Origin: an uncultured Dehalococcoidia bacterium
GTDB lineage: Bacteria > Chloroflexota > Dehalococcoidia > Bin125
DNA: 64,000 nt
Direction: 5' to 3'
NCBI GenBank assembly: GCA_958295515.1
Contig: CATQGW010000001.1
Coordinates: 1,194,658-1,258,657 of the forward strand
Shown here piece after piece: positions 1-8,421 of the stretch. Position 1 is the first letter of the stretch. Every line of letters begins with the position of its first letter. The position numbers and the translations under genes are program-made. The notes below the pieces were generated by a model that was not told the origin of the DNA, searched no databases, and worked only from the letters and a program-made list of their open reading frames with translations.

Positions 1-597
1 CAGATCGACAAGGGTGCGAGTGACATGGCCGCCGTGCTCAGCGGCTTCGCCGCGGCCGAGCCGGAGCTCGTGTTCTTCCCGCTGTTCACCGACGACGCGG
101 CGCAGCTGATGCGCCAGGCGCGGGAGCTGAATCTGCTCGGCGACGCGGTCTGGATCACCTCGGACGCCGCCTTCACCGAGCGATTCCTGGCAGTTCCCGA
201 GACTGAGGGCGTCTACGCGGCCGGCCCCACGCTCGATTTCGGCGCAAACGTGAACGAGGCGACCGGCAAGAGCGTCGGCGCGGCGCTGAGCGAGTACCGC
301 GCGCAATACGGCGAGCCGGCCTCGGTCTACTGGCCGCACGGCTACGACGCGGCCACGCTGCTGCTCACGGCGATCGAGTCCGTTGCGGTGGTCAAAGGCG
401 ACACGCTCTACATCGACCGCGCCGCGCTACGCGAGGCGCTCTACGCCACGGCCAGCTTCAACGGCCTGACCGGTGCGCTGGGCTGCGACCAGTTCGGCGA
501 CTGCGGCCACGGGCAAGTCTGGATTTACCACCACCCCGACGCCCAGGTCAGCGACCGCGCCCAGCTGCGGGTGGTCTATCGCTACACACCCGAGTAG
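1..597 (+). CDS. ABC transporter substrate-binding protein, branched-chain amino acid type (3' part)
   Basis: The gene runs off the left edge: reading frame 1 is open from base 1, so the start codon lies outside the window and the ATG at base 25 is internal. The visible ~198 residues read like the C-terminal lobe of a LivJ-type periplasmic binding protein (Peripla_BP_6). There is a conserved PELVFFPLF strand followed by the AAQLMRQARELNL helix and an SDAAF segment, then a C-terminal YDAATLL helix. Such proteins capture amino acids, amides or urea outside the membrane and deliver them to an ABC permease. No permease or ATPase gene follows; the next gene is unrelated, so any transporter partners must lie upstream. 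The family call is good; the substrate cannot be told from this fragment. Confidence 0.8.
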   Translation, partial: QIDKGASDMAAVLSGFAAAEPELVFFPLFTDDAAQLMRQARELNLLGDAVWITSDAAFTERFLAVPETEGVYAAGPTLDFGANVNEATGKSVGAALSEYRAQYGEPASVYWPHGYDAATLLLTAIESVAVVKGDTLYIDRAALREALYATASFNGLTGALGCDQFGDCGHGQVWIYHHPDAQVSDRAQLRVVYRYTPE

Positions 598-648
598 CCG
601 CCGTGCCCAACACGCTCCTCCTCAGGGAGGGAGCGGCGCGGCTGCGGT

Positions 649-664
649 TACGCTCATCGGTATG
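649..664 (+). promoter_or_regulatory. -10 hexamer abutting start codon (leaderless promoter candidate)
   Basis: TACGCT at 649-654 ends 7 nt before the ATG at 662, which would put transcription initiation at the start codon. There is no Shine-Dalgarno sequence at normal spacing. This is one of several such arrangements in the window. Confidence 0.45.
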
Positions 665-1336
665 GAACACGATGAAACCACGCAGGCCGCGCGGCTGCGC
701 ATTCGCTTTGGCTGCGATGGGGCGCTGCGCTATGTGTCGCACCTCGACTTGATGCGCGTCTGGGAGCGCGCCTGCAAGCGGGCGGGGCTGCCGCTGACGC
801 ATTCGCAGGGTTTCACGCCGCGCCCCAAAATCGCGCTGGCCGCGCCGCTCGCGGTGGGGATGACCTCCGAAGCCGAACTCCTGGACCTCGTGCTCTCGCG
901 CCGCGTCGATTTCGCGGCGACTCGTGATGCGCTCGACGAACAGGTACCCGACGGCGTGCAGATCCTGGCGATCCACTCCGTCCCTCTGCGCCAACCCTCG
1001 CTGCAGTCGCAGGTCTGCGCCGCCGCGTACGAAGTGGAGCTGGAAGATGCGCGCGGCTGCGATGCGTGGCGGGAGGTCATCGCCGAGCTGCTCGCCCGCG
1101 AGGCGATTCCCTGGGAGCAGGAGCGCGGCGGCAAGCTGCGCCGCTACGACCTGCGCCCGCTGATTTTAGGGCTGGAGCTCGTCTCTTGCGGCGGCGGCGT
1201 TGCGGCGCTGCGGATGCGTCTGCGCCACGACGAGCGGGGCGCGGGACGCCCCGAGCAGGTCGCGCTGGCGCTGGGCGTTGAGCGCGCGCCGCGCCGCATG
1301 CACCGCGTTGAGCTTGAACTCGTGGGCGCGGAGTAG
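662..1336 (+). CDS. DUF2344 / radical SAM-linked protein (TIGR03936 family)
   Basis: A 224-residue protein. The N-terminal block LRIRFGCDGALRYVSHLDL followed by RAGLPLTHSQGFTPRPKI is the signature of the DUF2344 family. These proteins are usually fused or adjacent to a B12-binding radical SAM protein and are often near ribosomal protein L21 and RNase G genes. Here neither partner is adjacent; L21 lies 28 kb away on the other strand. The open frame extends upstream to 473, but the ATG at 662 begins the conserved domain and has a -10 hexamer placed for a leaderless start. The family function is not established; a role in RNA or tRNA modification has been proposed from context. The next gene starts 5 bp downstream, so the two are probably co-transcribed. 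Confidence 0.8.
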   Translation: MEHDETTQAARLRIRFGCDGALRYVSHLDLMRVWERACKRAGLPLTHSQGFTPRPKIALAAPLAVGMTSEAELLDLVLSRRVDFAATRDALDEQVPDGVQILAIHSVPLRQPSLQSQVCAAAYEVELEDARGCDAWREVIAELLAREAIPWEQERGGKLRRYDLRPLILGLELVSCGGGVAALRMRLRHDERGAGRPEQVALALGVERAPRRMHRVELELVGAE

Positions 1337-1341
1337 CCGTC

Positions 1342-1977
1342 GTGGGGCGCGTGCTGCTGCTTCGCCATGTCGAATCGGAGGCCAACCGCGCCGGCGTGGG
1401 GCTGGGACGCACCGACTCCCCGCCCACTCCGCTCGGTCTGCGTCAGCTGGAGGCGACCACGGGGGCGCTGGCCGACGAGCAGATCGCGCGCGTGCTGACC
1501 AGTCCGCTGCAACGCGCCGGGCGTCTGGCCGAGGCGATCGCCGCCGCGCACGGCGTGCAGGTGGAGCGCGTCGAGGCGCTGATCGAGATGGATGTGGGAC
1601 AACTGGAAGGCCTCGACTGGTCCGTGGCGCGTGAGCGCTACGGCGACTTCCTACGCGGCTGGCGCGGCGCAAACTCCGCCCAGCTGCGCATGCCCGGCGG
1701 CGAGTCGTTGGCCGATGTGCTGGAGCGCGCCCGCCCCGTGCTCGACGACCTGCTGGCCGCCGACACCGACGGCGTGAGCGTGATCGTTTCACATAACTTC
1801 GTCGTCAAAGCGCTGCTCACCGACGCTCTCGGTCTGCCTATCGAGGAGTGGCGGCGGATCGATATCGGCCTGGCCTCAATCTCCGCAGTCCGCAGCGGCG
1901 ATGGCCACCCCGTCGTCGAGCGCCTCAACGAGCGCGCGCACTTGGCGGCTATTCAGCACGATCAGACCATCGGCTAA
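1342..1977 (+). CDS. Histidine phosphatase family protein (phosphoglycerate mutase-like)
   Basis: A 211-residue protein with a GTG start 5 bp after the previous stop. The N-terminal LLLRHVESEANR matches the RHG catalytic motif of the branch-1 histidine phosphatase family (residues about 5-16), with Val in place of the usual Gly after the catalytic His. The phosphate-pocket Arg is in TSPLQRA, the proton-donor Glu is likely in EMDVGQLEG, and the second catalytic His is in VIVSHNFVVKAL. These enzymes dephosphorylate small metabolites or phosphoproteins through a phosphohistidine intermediate; the substrate cannot be assigned. The RHG to RHV change is a small oddity but the catalytic His and Arg residues remain. 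It is probably in an operon with the upstream DUF2344 gene. Confidence 0.85.
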   Translation: MGRVLLLRHVESEANRAGVGLGRTDSPPTPLGLRQLEATTGALADEQIARVLTSPLQRAGRLAEAIAAAHGVQVERVEALIEMDVGQLEGLDWSVARERYGDFLRGWRGANSAQLRMPGGESLADVLERARPVLDDLLAADTDGVSVIVSHNFVVKALLTDALGLPIEEWRRIDIGLASISAVRSGDGHPVVERLNERAHLAAIQHDQTIG

Positions 1978-2038
1978 AGTAGTGATCTGCCAGAACAGCG
2001 GCGTAAGCGCGCACGGTACGCCGGGAATGCAAACACGC

Positions 2039-2055
2039 TAGGATGGTCCGCGGTG
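2039..2055 (+). promoter_or_regulatory. -10 hexamer abutting GTG start of the TIR-like gene
   Basis: TAGGAT at 2039-2044 lies 8 nt before the GTG at 2053, consistent with a leaderless transcript. No clear -35 hexamer is seen. Confidence 0.35.
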
Positions 2056-2946
2056 CCCTACTTCCATGTCCGCATTACTCCTAAAGCAAATCCCAGCCGG
2101 GAGGAATGGGAGGTCGATCTTTCCCGAGACACAGTCGATAGGCGGTTCCTGAGCCCATACAACACTGGGGACCAGATAGGGATTAGTGGCAAGTGGATCA
2201 ACCCCGCGGACATCGATCGCATCCTGATCTACGAAAGCGAGGAGAATGCGAGCTCTCTTAGTCGACGATACTCTGATCGTATAAGAGGTGGTGGCTACAT
2301 CCCCAGCCGCCCTCCGCGTATCGGCGGAATTGAGTCCTATGCTCGAGATGTCACGTCTGAGTTGATCGTCCAGCCGCCGGGAATGGCGCGAAGTGCCGAG
2401 CGTGGTCGCGATTCAGGTCAGGTTGCGACTGACATGACGAATGTCTTCGTCGTCCACGGGCGAAACTCCGACTTACGCGACGCGATGTTCACATTCCTCC
2501 GGGCTATCGGTCTCAAGCCCGTGGAGTGGAACCAAGCCGTGCTCGCAACGGGCCGCCCAAACCCATACGTTGGCGACATTCTAGACACTGCATTTTCGCA
2601 AGCCCAGGCAATCTTGGTGCTGCTCAGTCCTGATGACGAGGCGCGCCTACGTGCGCAGTTCATTAGAGGTGGTGAGCCACCGCACGAAGTGGAACTTTCG
2701 GGTCAAGCGAGACCCAACGTGCTGTTCGAGGCTGGAATGGCGATGGGCCGCAACCCGGAACGGACCGTCTTGGTTGAGATCGGCGTGCTCAGGCCGTTCA
2801 GCGACATTGCCGGGCTGCACATCTTGCGCTTCGATGGCAGTACGCAGCGCCGTCAAGAGTTGGCCGAGCGCCTGAAAACGGCCGGTTGCGAGGTCAACAT
2901 CAGTGGCACAGATTGGCACACCGCAGGTGACTTCGTCATTGAGTAG
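2053..2946 (+). CDS. TIR-like nucleotide-binding domain protein (PF10137/CAP12 type), probable immune effector
   Basis: A 297-residue protein. Residues 131-297 form a TIR-like domain of the PF10137 type: strand VFVVHGRN (131-138), the helix LRDAMFTFLRAIGL, the strand AILVLLSPDDEA, and the diagnostic PNVLFEAGMAMG (221-232), whose Glu226 is a probable catalytic residue by analogy with NAD-degrading TIRs. Residues 1-110 form a separate domain ending in DIDRILIYES, which often precedes this TIR type. In CBASS/Pycsar systems related TIR proteins degrade NAD+ after sensing a signal; no cyclase gene is adjacent here, so it may act alone. Its base composition is clearly lower than its neighbours: 34/60 G+C in 2101-2160 and 29/60 in 2221-2280, against 45/60 in 1441-1500. 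That suggests recent acquisition between two core genes. Confidence 0.8.
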   Translation: MPYFHVRITPKANPSREEWEVDLSRDTVDRRFLSPYNTGDQIGISGKWINPADIDRILIYESEENASSLSRRYSDRIRGGGYIPSRPPRIGGIESYARDVTSELIVQPPGMARSAERGRDSGQVATDMTNVFVVHGRNSDLRDAMFTFLRAIGLKPVEWNQAVLATGRPNPYVGDILDTAFSQAQAILVLLSPDDEARLRAQFIRGGEPPHEVELSGQARPNVLFEAGMAMGRNPERTVLVEIGVLRPFSDIAGLHILRFDGSTQRRQELAERLKTAGCEVNISGTDWHTAGDFVIE

Positions 2947-3047
2947 GCATCGAAGAGCGTCCGTTGCTCGGGAGTAGATGTGGGTTGCGCGAGTGTGCGC
3001 AGACACCGCTAGAGTGCGACTAGGCGGACCGGGGCGCGCGAGCGCGG

Positions 3048-3524
3048 ATGGCTGACCAGAGCGAATCGGAGTCCCCGTTCGGAGCCTCGCTCGGCGAGCC
3101 AGCCGACGCGCCGAACGAGCCTCTCGAACATGCCGACGGCGATTCGAAGGGCGGTGCGCCGCGTTCGGGGCGTGCGCTGCTGCGGCGCCTCGCGCCGATG
3201 CTGGCCTTTGTCGTTGCCGTCGCGCTGGTCGGCTGGGTCGTCTACTCCGGCGTTGAGGGGCTGCTGCGCTCCAACTCGCTCGAAGCGCGCATCACCGCCA
3301 CCCAGCTGGAGATCGACGCGCTGCAATGCGAGGCCGACCAGCTCGCCGCGATGGTCGCCTGGCTGGAGTCCGATGAATACGTCGAGCGCACCGCCCGCGA
3401 AGACCTGGGCCTCGTTCGCCCCGCGGAAGAAGCCTTCGCCGTCCACGCGCCGCCGCGCCCCGGCCTGTCGATCATCCGCTCGCCGTGGTGGGCCAATCTG
3501 CTCCACGAGTCGGCCTGCGGCTAG
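3048..3524 (+). CDS. Septum formation initiator family protein (FtsB/DivIC-like)
   Basis: A 158-residue bitopic membrane protein. An acidic cytoplasmic N-terminus (1-45) is followed by one transmembrane segment (about 50-67, LAFVVAVALVGWVVY), a short coiled-coil (about 75-105), and the family signature YVERTAREDLGLVRPAEEAF (111-130). FtsB/DivIC proteins bind FtsL and FtsQ in the divisome and license septal peptidoglycan synthesis. It lies 12 bp upstream of tilS, a pairing (divIC-tilS) that is very common in bacteria and supports both calls. The N-terminal extension is longer than usual (E. coli FtsB is about 100 residues). The open frame ends just after a WW-containing tail. Confidence 0.85.
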   Translation: MADQSESESPFGASLGEPADAPNEPLEHADGDSKGGAPRSGRALLRRLAPMLAFVVAVALVGWVVYSGVEGLLRSNSLEARITATQLEIDALQCEADQLAAMVAWLESDEYVERTAREDLGLVRPAEEAFAVHAPPRPGLSIIRSPWWANLLHESACG

Positions 3525-3536
3525 CGGCGCGCGCCG

Positions 3537-4565
3537 ATGAGCCGCCCGCCGACCGACCGCGCGACGCGCCGACTGCTGCGCCGCGTCGCCGACAACCTGC
3601 GCAACGCGGTCGGAGACGGCAGCGGGCGCGAGCTGATCGTCGCCCTCTCCGGCGGCCCCGATTCCTCGGCGCTGCTCCTGGCGCTGGCCGAGAGCCGCGA
3701 GCGCAGCGGCTGGCGTCTTCGCGCCGTCCATGTTGACCACCTGATCAGCAGCGCCGAACAGCGCCGCGAGTTCCGCGAGGCCGCCGCGCGAGTCGCCGAG
3801 ATCGCCGATGTCCCGCTCGATATCCGCAGCGTTGACGCGCCATCGCGCAGCCGCGAGCGGGGCATCGGCATTGAGCAGGCGGCGCGCGAGGTGCGCTACG
3901 CAGCGCTGGCGGCACGGGCGCGCGAACTCGGCGCGGACACCGTCGCCGCTGCGCACACGCGCAACGACCAGGCCGAGACCGTGCTGCTGCACATCCTGCG
4001 CGGCGCGCAGTTGGACGGGCTGGCCGGCATCCGCCCGCTCGCGCCGCTGCCGTACGCCGACGGCGAGCTGCGGCTCGTTCGCCCGATGCTCGACCTCACC
4101 CGCGACGACGCGCTCGCGCTCTGCGCCGCCTGGGGCTTCGCGCCGGTTGAAGACCCTGCCAACCGCGATCTCGGGCTGTTGCGCAACCGCATTCGCCATC
4201 AGCTGCTGCCCCAGCTGCGCGAGATCAATCCGCAGCTCGATGCGGCGTTGTCCCGTCTGGCGGAGGGCGCGAGCCTCGACCGAGCGTTCCTCGATCAGGC
4301 CGCCGCGGCTGCGCTCGACGCGCTGCCGACCGACGATGCGGGAAGCTGGCCGCGCCGCGAACTGGCCGCGCTGCACCCCGCGCTGCGCCGCCGAGTGCTG
4401 CGGCTGATCGCCGCACCGGTCGGTCTGGAGCTCAGCGCCGAGCGCACCGACGCCGCAGAGCGGCTGCTCCACGGCGACTCCGGGGAGGTCGAACTCGGCG
4501 GCGGCTGGCGGCTGCGGCTGCGCCGCGGCAGGCTCGCGCTCCAGCGCTCTGCGCCCCCCTGTTGA
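3537..4565 (+). CDS. tilS: tRNA(Ile)-lysidine synthase
   Basis: A 342-residue N-type PP-loop ATPase. The SGGPDSS ATP-pyrophosphatase motif is at 38-44, and AAHTRNDQAETVLLHILRG is the second signature of TilS. The enzyme lysinylates C34 of the tRNA(Ile) with CAU anticodon so that it decodes AUA. The C-terminal part carries the substrate-binding region and is shorter than in E. coli TilS (432 residues). It follows the FtsB-like gene by 12 bp. The stop codon TGA at 4563-4565 overlaps the -35 hexamer of the rRNA promoter, so the tilS transcript probably reads into the 16S region. Confidence 0.93.
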   Translation: MSRPPTDRATRRLLRRVADNLRNAVGDGSGRELIVALSGGPDSSALLLALAESRERSGWRLRAVHVDHLISSAEQRREFREAAARVAEIADVPLDIRSVDAPSRSRERGIGIEQAAREVRYAALAARARELGADTVAAAHTRNDQAETVLLHILRGAQLDGLAGIRPLAPLPYADGELRLVRPMLDLTRDDALALCAAWGFAPVEDPANRDLGLLRNRIRHQLLPQLREINPQLDAALSRLAEGASLDRAFLDQAAAAALDALPTDDAGSWPRRELAALHPALRRRVLRLIAAPVGLELSAERTDAAERLLHGDSGEVELGGGWRLRLRRGRLALQRSAPPC

Positions 4566-4591
4566 CAGCGAGCGCATCGCCCCCCTAAGCT
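4562..4591 (+). promoter_or_regulatory. rRNA promoter (TTGACA - 18 bp - TAAGCT)
   Basis: A perfect -35 consensus TTGACA at 4562-4567 overlaps the tilS stop codon. An 18-bp spacer separates it from TAAGCT at 4586-4591. Transcription from about 4598 would give a roughly 210-nt 16S leader that contains the processing stem. Confidence 0.6.
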
Positions 4592-4654
4592 CGTGGATAC
4601 GCCTGTTGCAGGCGCGGCCCGCGGCCCATCTCAGGCCGCCGGCTCGCGGTTGAT

Positions 4655-4691
4655 GCGGGTCGTCCTTCACAACTGGAGAGCGGAAGTCCAG
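4655..4691 (+). other. 5' strand of the 16S rRNA precursor processing stem
   Basis: Bases 4655-4667 and 4673-4687 are complementary to 6428-6440 and 6408-6422 respectively (13 bp with one G-U pair, and 15 perfect bp). A 5x5 internal loop separates the two helices, and three more pairs (CAG with CTG) continue beyond a bulged C. This long helix enclosing the 16S gene is the expected RNase III-type maturation stem. It closes before tRNA-Ile. Confidence 0.8.
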
Positions 4692-4806
4692 TGTACTTGG
4701 GTTGACCCCCAAGACCGGGCGCGGCGTCGGTGCGGCCTTTCGGGGCCGGGGCGGCGGACAGCGCTCGGCGAACTCCGAACCAATCGGCCGGCTTGTCCGG
4801 TCGGAT

Positions 4807-6301
<1,495 letters not shown>

Positions 6302-6404
6302 CTAGGGAGCTTCCATCAGGCCGAACGCCGCAAGGCGGACGGCCGGAAATCCCAGGTCGATCGCCGCCTGCTCCGGCAGGTGGACGACGGGCCAGCTCAA
6401 TGCG

Positions 6405-6440
6405 CTGACTTCCGCTCTCCAGAGGCTAAGGACGGCCCGC
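6405..6440 (+). other. 3' strand of the 16S rRNA precursor processing stem
   Basis: This segment pairs with 4655-4691, as described there. A GC-rich hairpin (CCCCCGC 6440-6446 with GCGGGGG 6451-6457) follows, without a T-run, so transcription probably continues into tRNA-Ile. Confidence 0.8.
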
Positions 6441-6484
6441 CCCCGCACCCGCGGGGGCAGCCCGCCCCCCACGGCCAACCCCTC

Positions 6485-6561
6485 GGGCCATTAGCTCAGC
6501 AGGTTAGAGCGCAGTCCTGATAAGACTGAGGTCCCTGGTTCGAGTCCAGGATGGCCCACCA
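6485..6561 (+). tRNA. tRNA-Ile (anticodon GAU), CCA encoded
   Basis: It folds as a cloverleaf: acceptor GGGCCAT (6485-6491) pairs with ATGGCCC (6551-6557), the D-arm is AGCTCAGCAGGTTAGAGC, and the anticodon stem CAGTC/GACTG encloses CTGATAA with anticodon GAT. The T-arm is CTGGTTCGAGTCCAG, the discriminator base is A6558 and CCA follows. tRNA-Ile(GAU) is the classic first tRNA of a 16S-23S spacer. It is presumably co-transcribed with 16S and cut out by RNase P. Confidence 0.97.
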
Positions 6562-6641
6562 CCAACTCTCATAAACATCTCTCCACCCGCCAAGCGGCCG
6601 CCTGTCGATCCTGATCGAGCCGCGCCGCAGCGTCGTGGCAG

Positions 6642-6647
6642 TACAAT
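6642..6647 (+). promoter_or_regulatory. Candidate -10 hexamer for the CapA gene
   Basis: TACAAT at 6642-6647 lies 32 nt before the chosen ATG at 6680. No clear -35 hexamer is seen. It suggests that the CapA gene has its own promoter and is not transcribed only from the rRNA promoter. Confidence 0.35.
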
Positions 6648-6679
6648 GCCGCCGCGGGGGTGCGAGGTACGGTTCGGTC

Positions 6680-8365
6680 ATGCAAATCAGACCCGGTCGC
6701 GCTGCGGCGCTGGCCGCCGCCGCGTTCTTGTTGCTCGTGGCAGTGTCCGCGACCGCAGCCGCCGCACATCCGCTCTCCTCCGCCGTGTCTGCAACGGCGG
6801 CCCGCAGCCCGGCTACCGCTGACGTGAATCTGTCGTCGACGCCCAGGCAGTGCATCTGGATGTACGACAGCCTCGCCGCCTCACCTGAATTCTCCGTCGC
6901 CGGCGCCGCCGTCATTGGCAAACGAACCAGCTCCGACGCGCCCCTCCCCTGCTCGCGCCTCGTCGTGCTCGCCCGCTGGGCGGCAATCACCGACCAGCGC
7001 CGCGACGTGCTCGACCTGGCGCGCAGCGATGTGGAGCGCATCCTGCGCGGCGACCTGACCGACTGGTCCGAGCTCGGCGGCAGCGCGCAGCCGATTCGCG
7101 TCTGGCTGCCCGCCTCGCAGACCGCTGCGATCGCCGCCGCGTTCAACCTGCCCCGCTCCGCGCTGGCCGCAGAAACGCTGCCCGACGACGAAATCGCCGA
7201 TCGCGTCGCGTCCACGCCCGGCGGCTTCGCGCTGATCGAGCCCGAACGCCTGCGCCTCGGGGTGCTGGCGCTCACCGTCGACGGCCACGATCCCTACCGC
7301 GACCCCGCCCGCCTCTCCCCGCTGCGCATCGTGCGCTGGGTGCGCGCGCCCGTCTCCGCAGGCGCAGACCTTCCCCTCGATGCCGCGCCCGCGTTCGACC
7401 CCGCCGGCATGCTCGTCACCGGTGAGCTGATCCCCGTTCGCTGCACCAACCACGTGCTGAACGCGCTCGACGACTACCACGCGATGTTCGACGGCGTGCG
7501 CCGCGCGGTCCGCGCCGCCGACATCGCCGTCGCCGCGCTCGAATCCCCGCTCACCGAGCGCGGCGGCCCCACCCCCTGCGTGGAAACCGTCATTCTCCAG
7601 GGCAGCCCCCGCGTCGTGCCGGCCCTCGCCGCCGCCGGGCTCGATGTCATACTCACCATCGGCAACCACATGCTCGACTGTTGGGGGGCCTGCGGCGGCG
7701 TCGAAGCGCTCTACGAAACACTCGAACGGCTGCGCAGCGCCGGCATCGCCGCCGCCGGCGCGGGCGAAAACCTCTCCGCCGCCCGCGCCCCCGCCGTACT
7801 GAGCATCCCCACTGCGCACGGCCCCGTCCGCTTCGCCTTCCTCGGCTACGACTACATCGCACCCTGGTACCACGCAACCGACGAGAAACCCGGTATCGCC
7901 CCGCTCGACGCCGAAAACGTGCGGGAGGATATCGCGGCGGCTCTCAGTATCGCCGATCACGTCATCGTCGGCGCAAATTGGGGCGTCGAGTACACCAGCA
8001 ACCCCATCGCATTCCAGCGCGACATCGCCGCTGTCGCCGTCGAGGCCGGCGCGACCTTCCTTTTCGGCAACCATCCCCACTGGGTACAGGCCGTCGAACA
8101 CTTCGACGACGCGCTCGTCGCCTATTCCTTCGGTAACTTCATCTTCGACCAGGACTGGTCCGTCCAAACCACCCAGGGCATGCTGATGGAACTCGGCTTC
8201 ACCGCCGACCGCCTGATCGGTTACCGCATCCGCCCCGTAGCGATCCGCGCCCATAGCAGCCAACTCCCCTGGCGCTACCGCCCCGACTTCGTCCACCCCG
8301 CCGCCGAAGGCCGCCCCATCCTCACCCGCATCTGGAACGCCCAAGACCGCCTGCCGGCGCGCTGA
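6680..8365 (+). CDS. Secreted CapA-family protein with an N-terminal PBP-like domain
   Basis: A 561-residue exported protein. The ATG at 6680 begins a signal peptide (charged MQIRPGR, hydrophobic core, AAAA cleavage region); the frame is open upstream to 6635 but lacks a better start. Residues about 50-240 resemble a phosphate/PstS-like periplasmic binding domain (ILRGDLTDWSELGG, then LALTVDGHDP). Residues about 250-560 are a CapA/PgsA metallophosphatase-like domain, with VAALESPLTERG, TIGNHMLDCWG, GANWGVEYT and NHPHWVQAVE. CapA proteins take part in polyglutamate or capsule assembly. Some usual metal-ligand positions are altered: GE instead of GD at the first motif and NWG instead of HWG at the fourth, so catalysis may be lost or changed. 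The gene lies between tRNA-Ile and the helicase gene, inside what was once an rRNA spacer. Confidence 0.8.
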   Translation: MQIRPGRAAALAAAAFLLLVAVSATAAAAHPLSSAVSATAARSPATADVNLSSTPRQCIWMYDSLAASPEFSVAGAAVIGKRTSSDAPLPCSRLVVLARWAAITDQRRDVLDLARSDVERILRGDLTDWSELGGSAQPIRVWLPASQTAAIAAAFNLPRSALAAETLPDDEIADRVASTPGGFALIEPERLRLGVLALTVDGHDPYRDPARLSPLRIVRWVRAPVSAGADLPLDAAPAFDPAGMLVTGELIPVRCTNHVLNALDDYHAMFDGVRRAVRAADIAVAALESPLTERGGPTPCVETVILQGSPRVVPALAAAGLDVILTIGNHMLDCWGACGGVEALYETLERLRSAGIAAAGAGENLSAARAPAVLSIPTAHGPVRFAFLGYDYIAPWYHATDEKPGIAPLDAENVREDIAAALSIADHVIVGANWGVEYTSNPIAFQRDIAAVAVEAGATFLFGNHPHWVQAVEHFDDALVAYSFGNFIFDQDWSVQTTQGMLMELGFTADRLIGYRIRPVAIRAHSSQLPWRYRPDFVHPAAEGRPILTRIWNAQDRLPAR

Positions 8366-8386
8366 GGCGGCCTCGCCGAATAAGTC

Positions 8387-8415
8387 TTGCGCATAGCGGC
8401 GTTCGACCGTATAAT
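8387..8415 (+). promoter_or_regulatory. Strong promoter, TTGCGC - 17 bp - TATAAT, leaderless
   Basis: TTGCGC at 8387-8392, a 17-bp spacer and a perfect TATAAT at 8410-8415. The ATG at 8422 is 6 nt downstream of the -10, so the predicted transcript starts at or next to the start codon. This is the best promoter match in the window. Confidence 0.7.
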
Positions 8416-8421
8416 AGGTAG

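Noticed and set aside
3009..4712. A 567-residue antisense reading frame over ftsB-tilS
   Set aside because: It is a low-complexity Arg/Ala shadow crossing two real genes.
6440..6457. Terminator after 16S
   Set aside because: The GC-rich hairpin has no T-run and lies just before tRNA-Ile, which is expected to be co-transcribed.
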